The notes below the pieces were generated by a model. That model did not search any database. It was not told the origin of the DNA and saw only the letters and a list, made by a program, of their open reading frames with translations. Of a stretch of 64,000 nt of DNA, positions 63,941 to 64,000 are shown piece by piece. Position 1 is the stretch's first letter; each line of letters opens with the position of its first letter. The stretch is from Variovorax paradoxus (GTDB taxonomy: Bacteria; Pseudomonadota; Gammaproteobacteria; Burkholderiales; Burkholderiaceae_C), in NCBI RefSeq assembly GCF_018614875.1, contig NZ_JAGGNW010000006.1:62001-126000 (forward strand), written 5' to 3'. Both the position numbers and the translations under genes were made by a program.

Positions 63941-64000
63941 CGGGGCGATCTCGTGGCGTGGTGCGGGTCGGTGTCGGGAAACTCGGTCTGCGGAGGGTTG
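63937..64000 (-). CDS. 3' end of an upstream gene
   Basis: A minus-strand frame open to the window edge codes for PPQTEFPDTDPHHATRSPR and stops with TGA overlapping the reductase ATG. The ATGA junction is typical of coupled genes; only 20 codons are visible, so the product cannot be named. Confidence 0.4.
   Translation of the reverse strand, partial: NPPQTEFPDTDPHHATRSPR

Overview
The window reads as a high-GC betaproteobacterial chromosome of the Burkholderiales, most likely Comamonadaceae and Variovorax-like. This rests on the protein families present (a TagF/TagH/TssQ-type T6SS, paired branched-chain ABC transporter genes, Gly-rich lipoproteins) and on REP-like and long inverted intergenic repeats of a kind I associate with that family. 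No rRNA, tRNA or CRISPR was seen. Species is inference; no search was run.

Layout. (1) About 1-11657 looks like the right part of a genomic island inserted into comM/yifB. The comM gene is cut at its Gly-rich motif, and only its 3' part (11658-12313) follows. Cargo: a partial Na+/H+ antiporter, a UspA-SulP pair, a small charged protein, a lone receiver domain, a ClC antiporter, a CoiA-like nuclease whose 3' end runs into the antisense strand of a broken S8 protease, and a compact operon of four genes. That operon encodes a protein carrying a copy of the translation factor IF-2 N-terminal domain, a ParS/Xre-type antitoxin, a RES toxin and an exonuclease VII large-subunit-like protein with a DUF5710 head. 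No transposase is in view. (2) 12314-14718 is a short scar: a lipoprotein gene, a second small comM 3' remnant and an MFS transporter. (3) 14711-46812 is a complete type VI secretion system: tssA, B, C, hcp, tagJ, tssE, F, G, clpV, vgrG, then a DUF2169/pentapeptide/DUF3540/DUF4150 delivery module, and tssJ, K, L, M, with the phosphorylation arm tagF, ppkA-like kinase, tagH and pppA, and tssQ. (4) 46945-64000 is one strand of catabolic genes: a [4Fe-4S] 6-hydroxynicotinate reductase-like protein, a UPF0280 protein, two PF06684 proteins, a Liv-type ABC importer with a fused LivH-LivM permease and two binding proteins, a Tat-exported nicotinamidase, NicA- and NicB-like nicotinate dehydrogenase subunits, and a fumarylacetoacetate-hydrolase-family protein.

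How it works together. The T6SS genes form one contractile machine with kinase/phosphatase control; its toxin is not obvious. The last block reads as nicotinamide to nicotinate (periplasm), nicotinate to 6-hydroxynicotinate (NicAB, electrons to c-type hemes), then reductive attack on the ring. This mixes the aerobic NicAB entry with the reductive step known from clostridial and Azorhizobium-type pathways. The island's most unusual part is the IF2N-antitoxin-RES-XseA operon, which may be an undescribed toxin-antitoxin or defence module.
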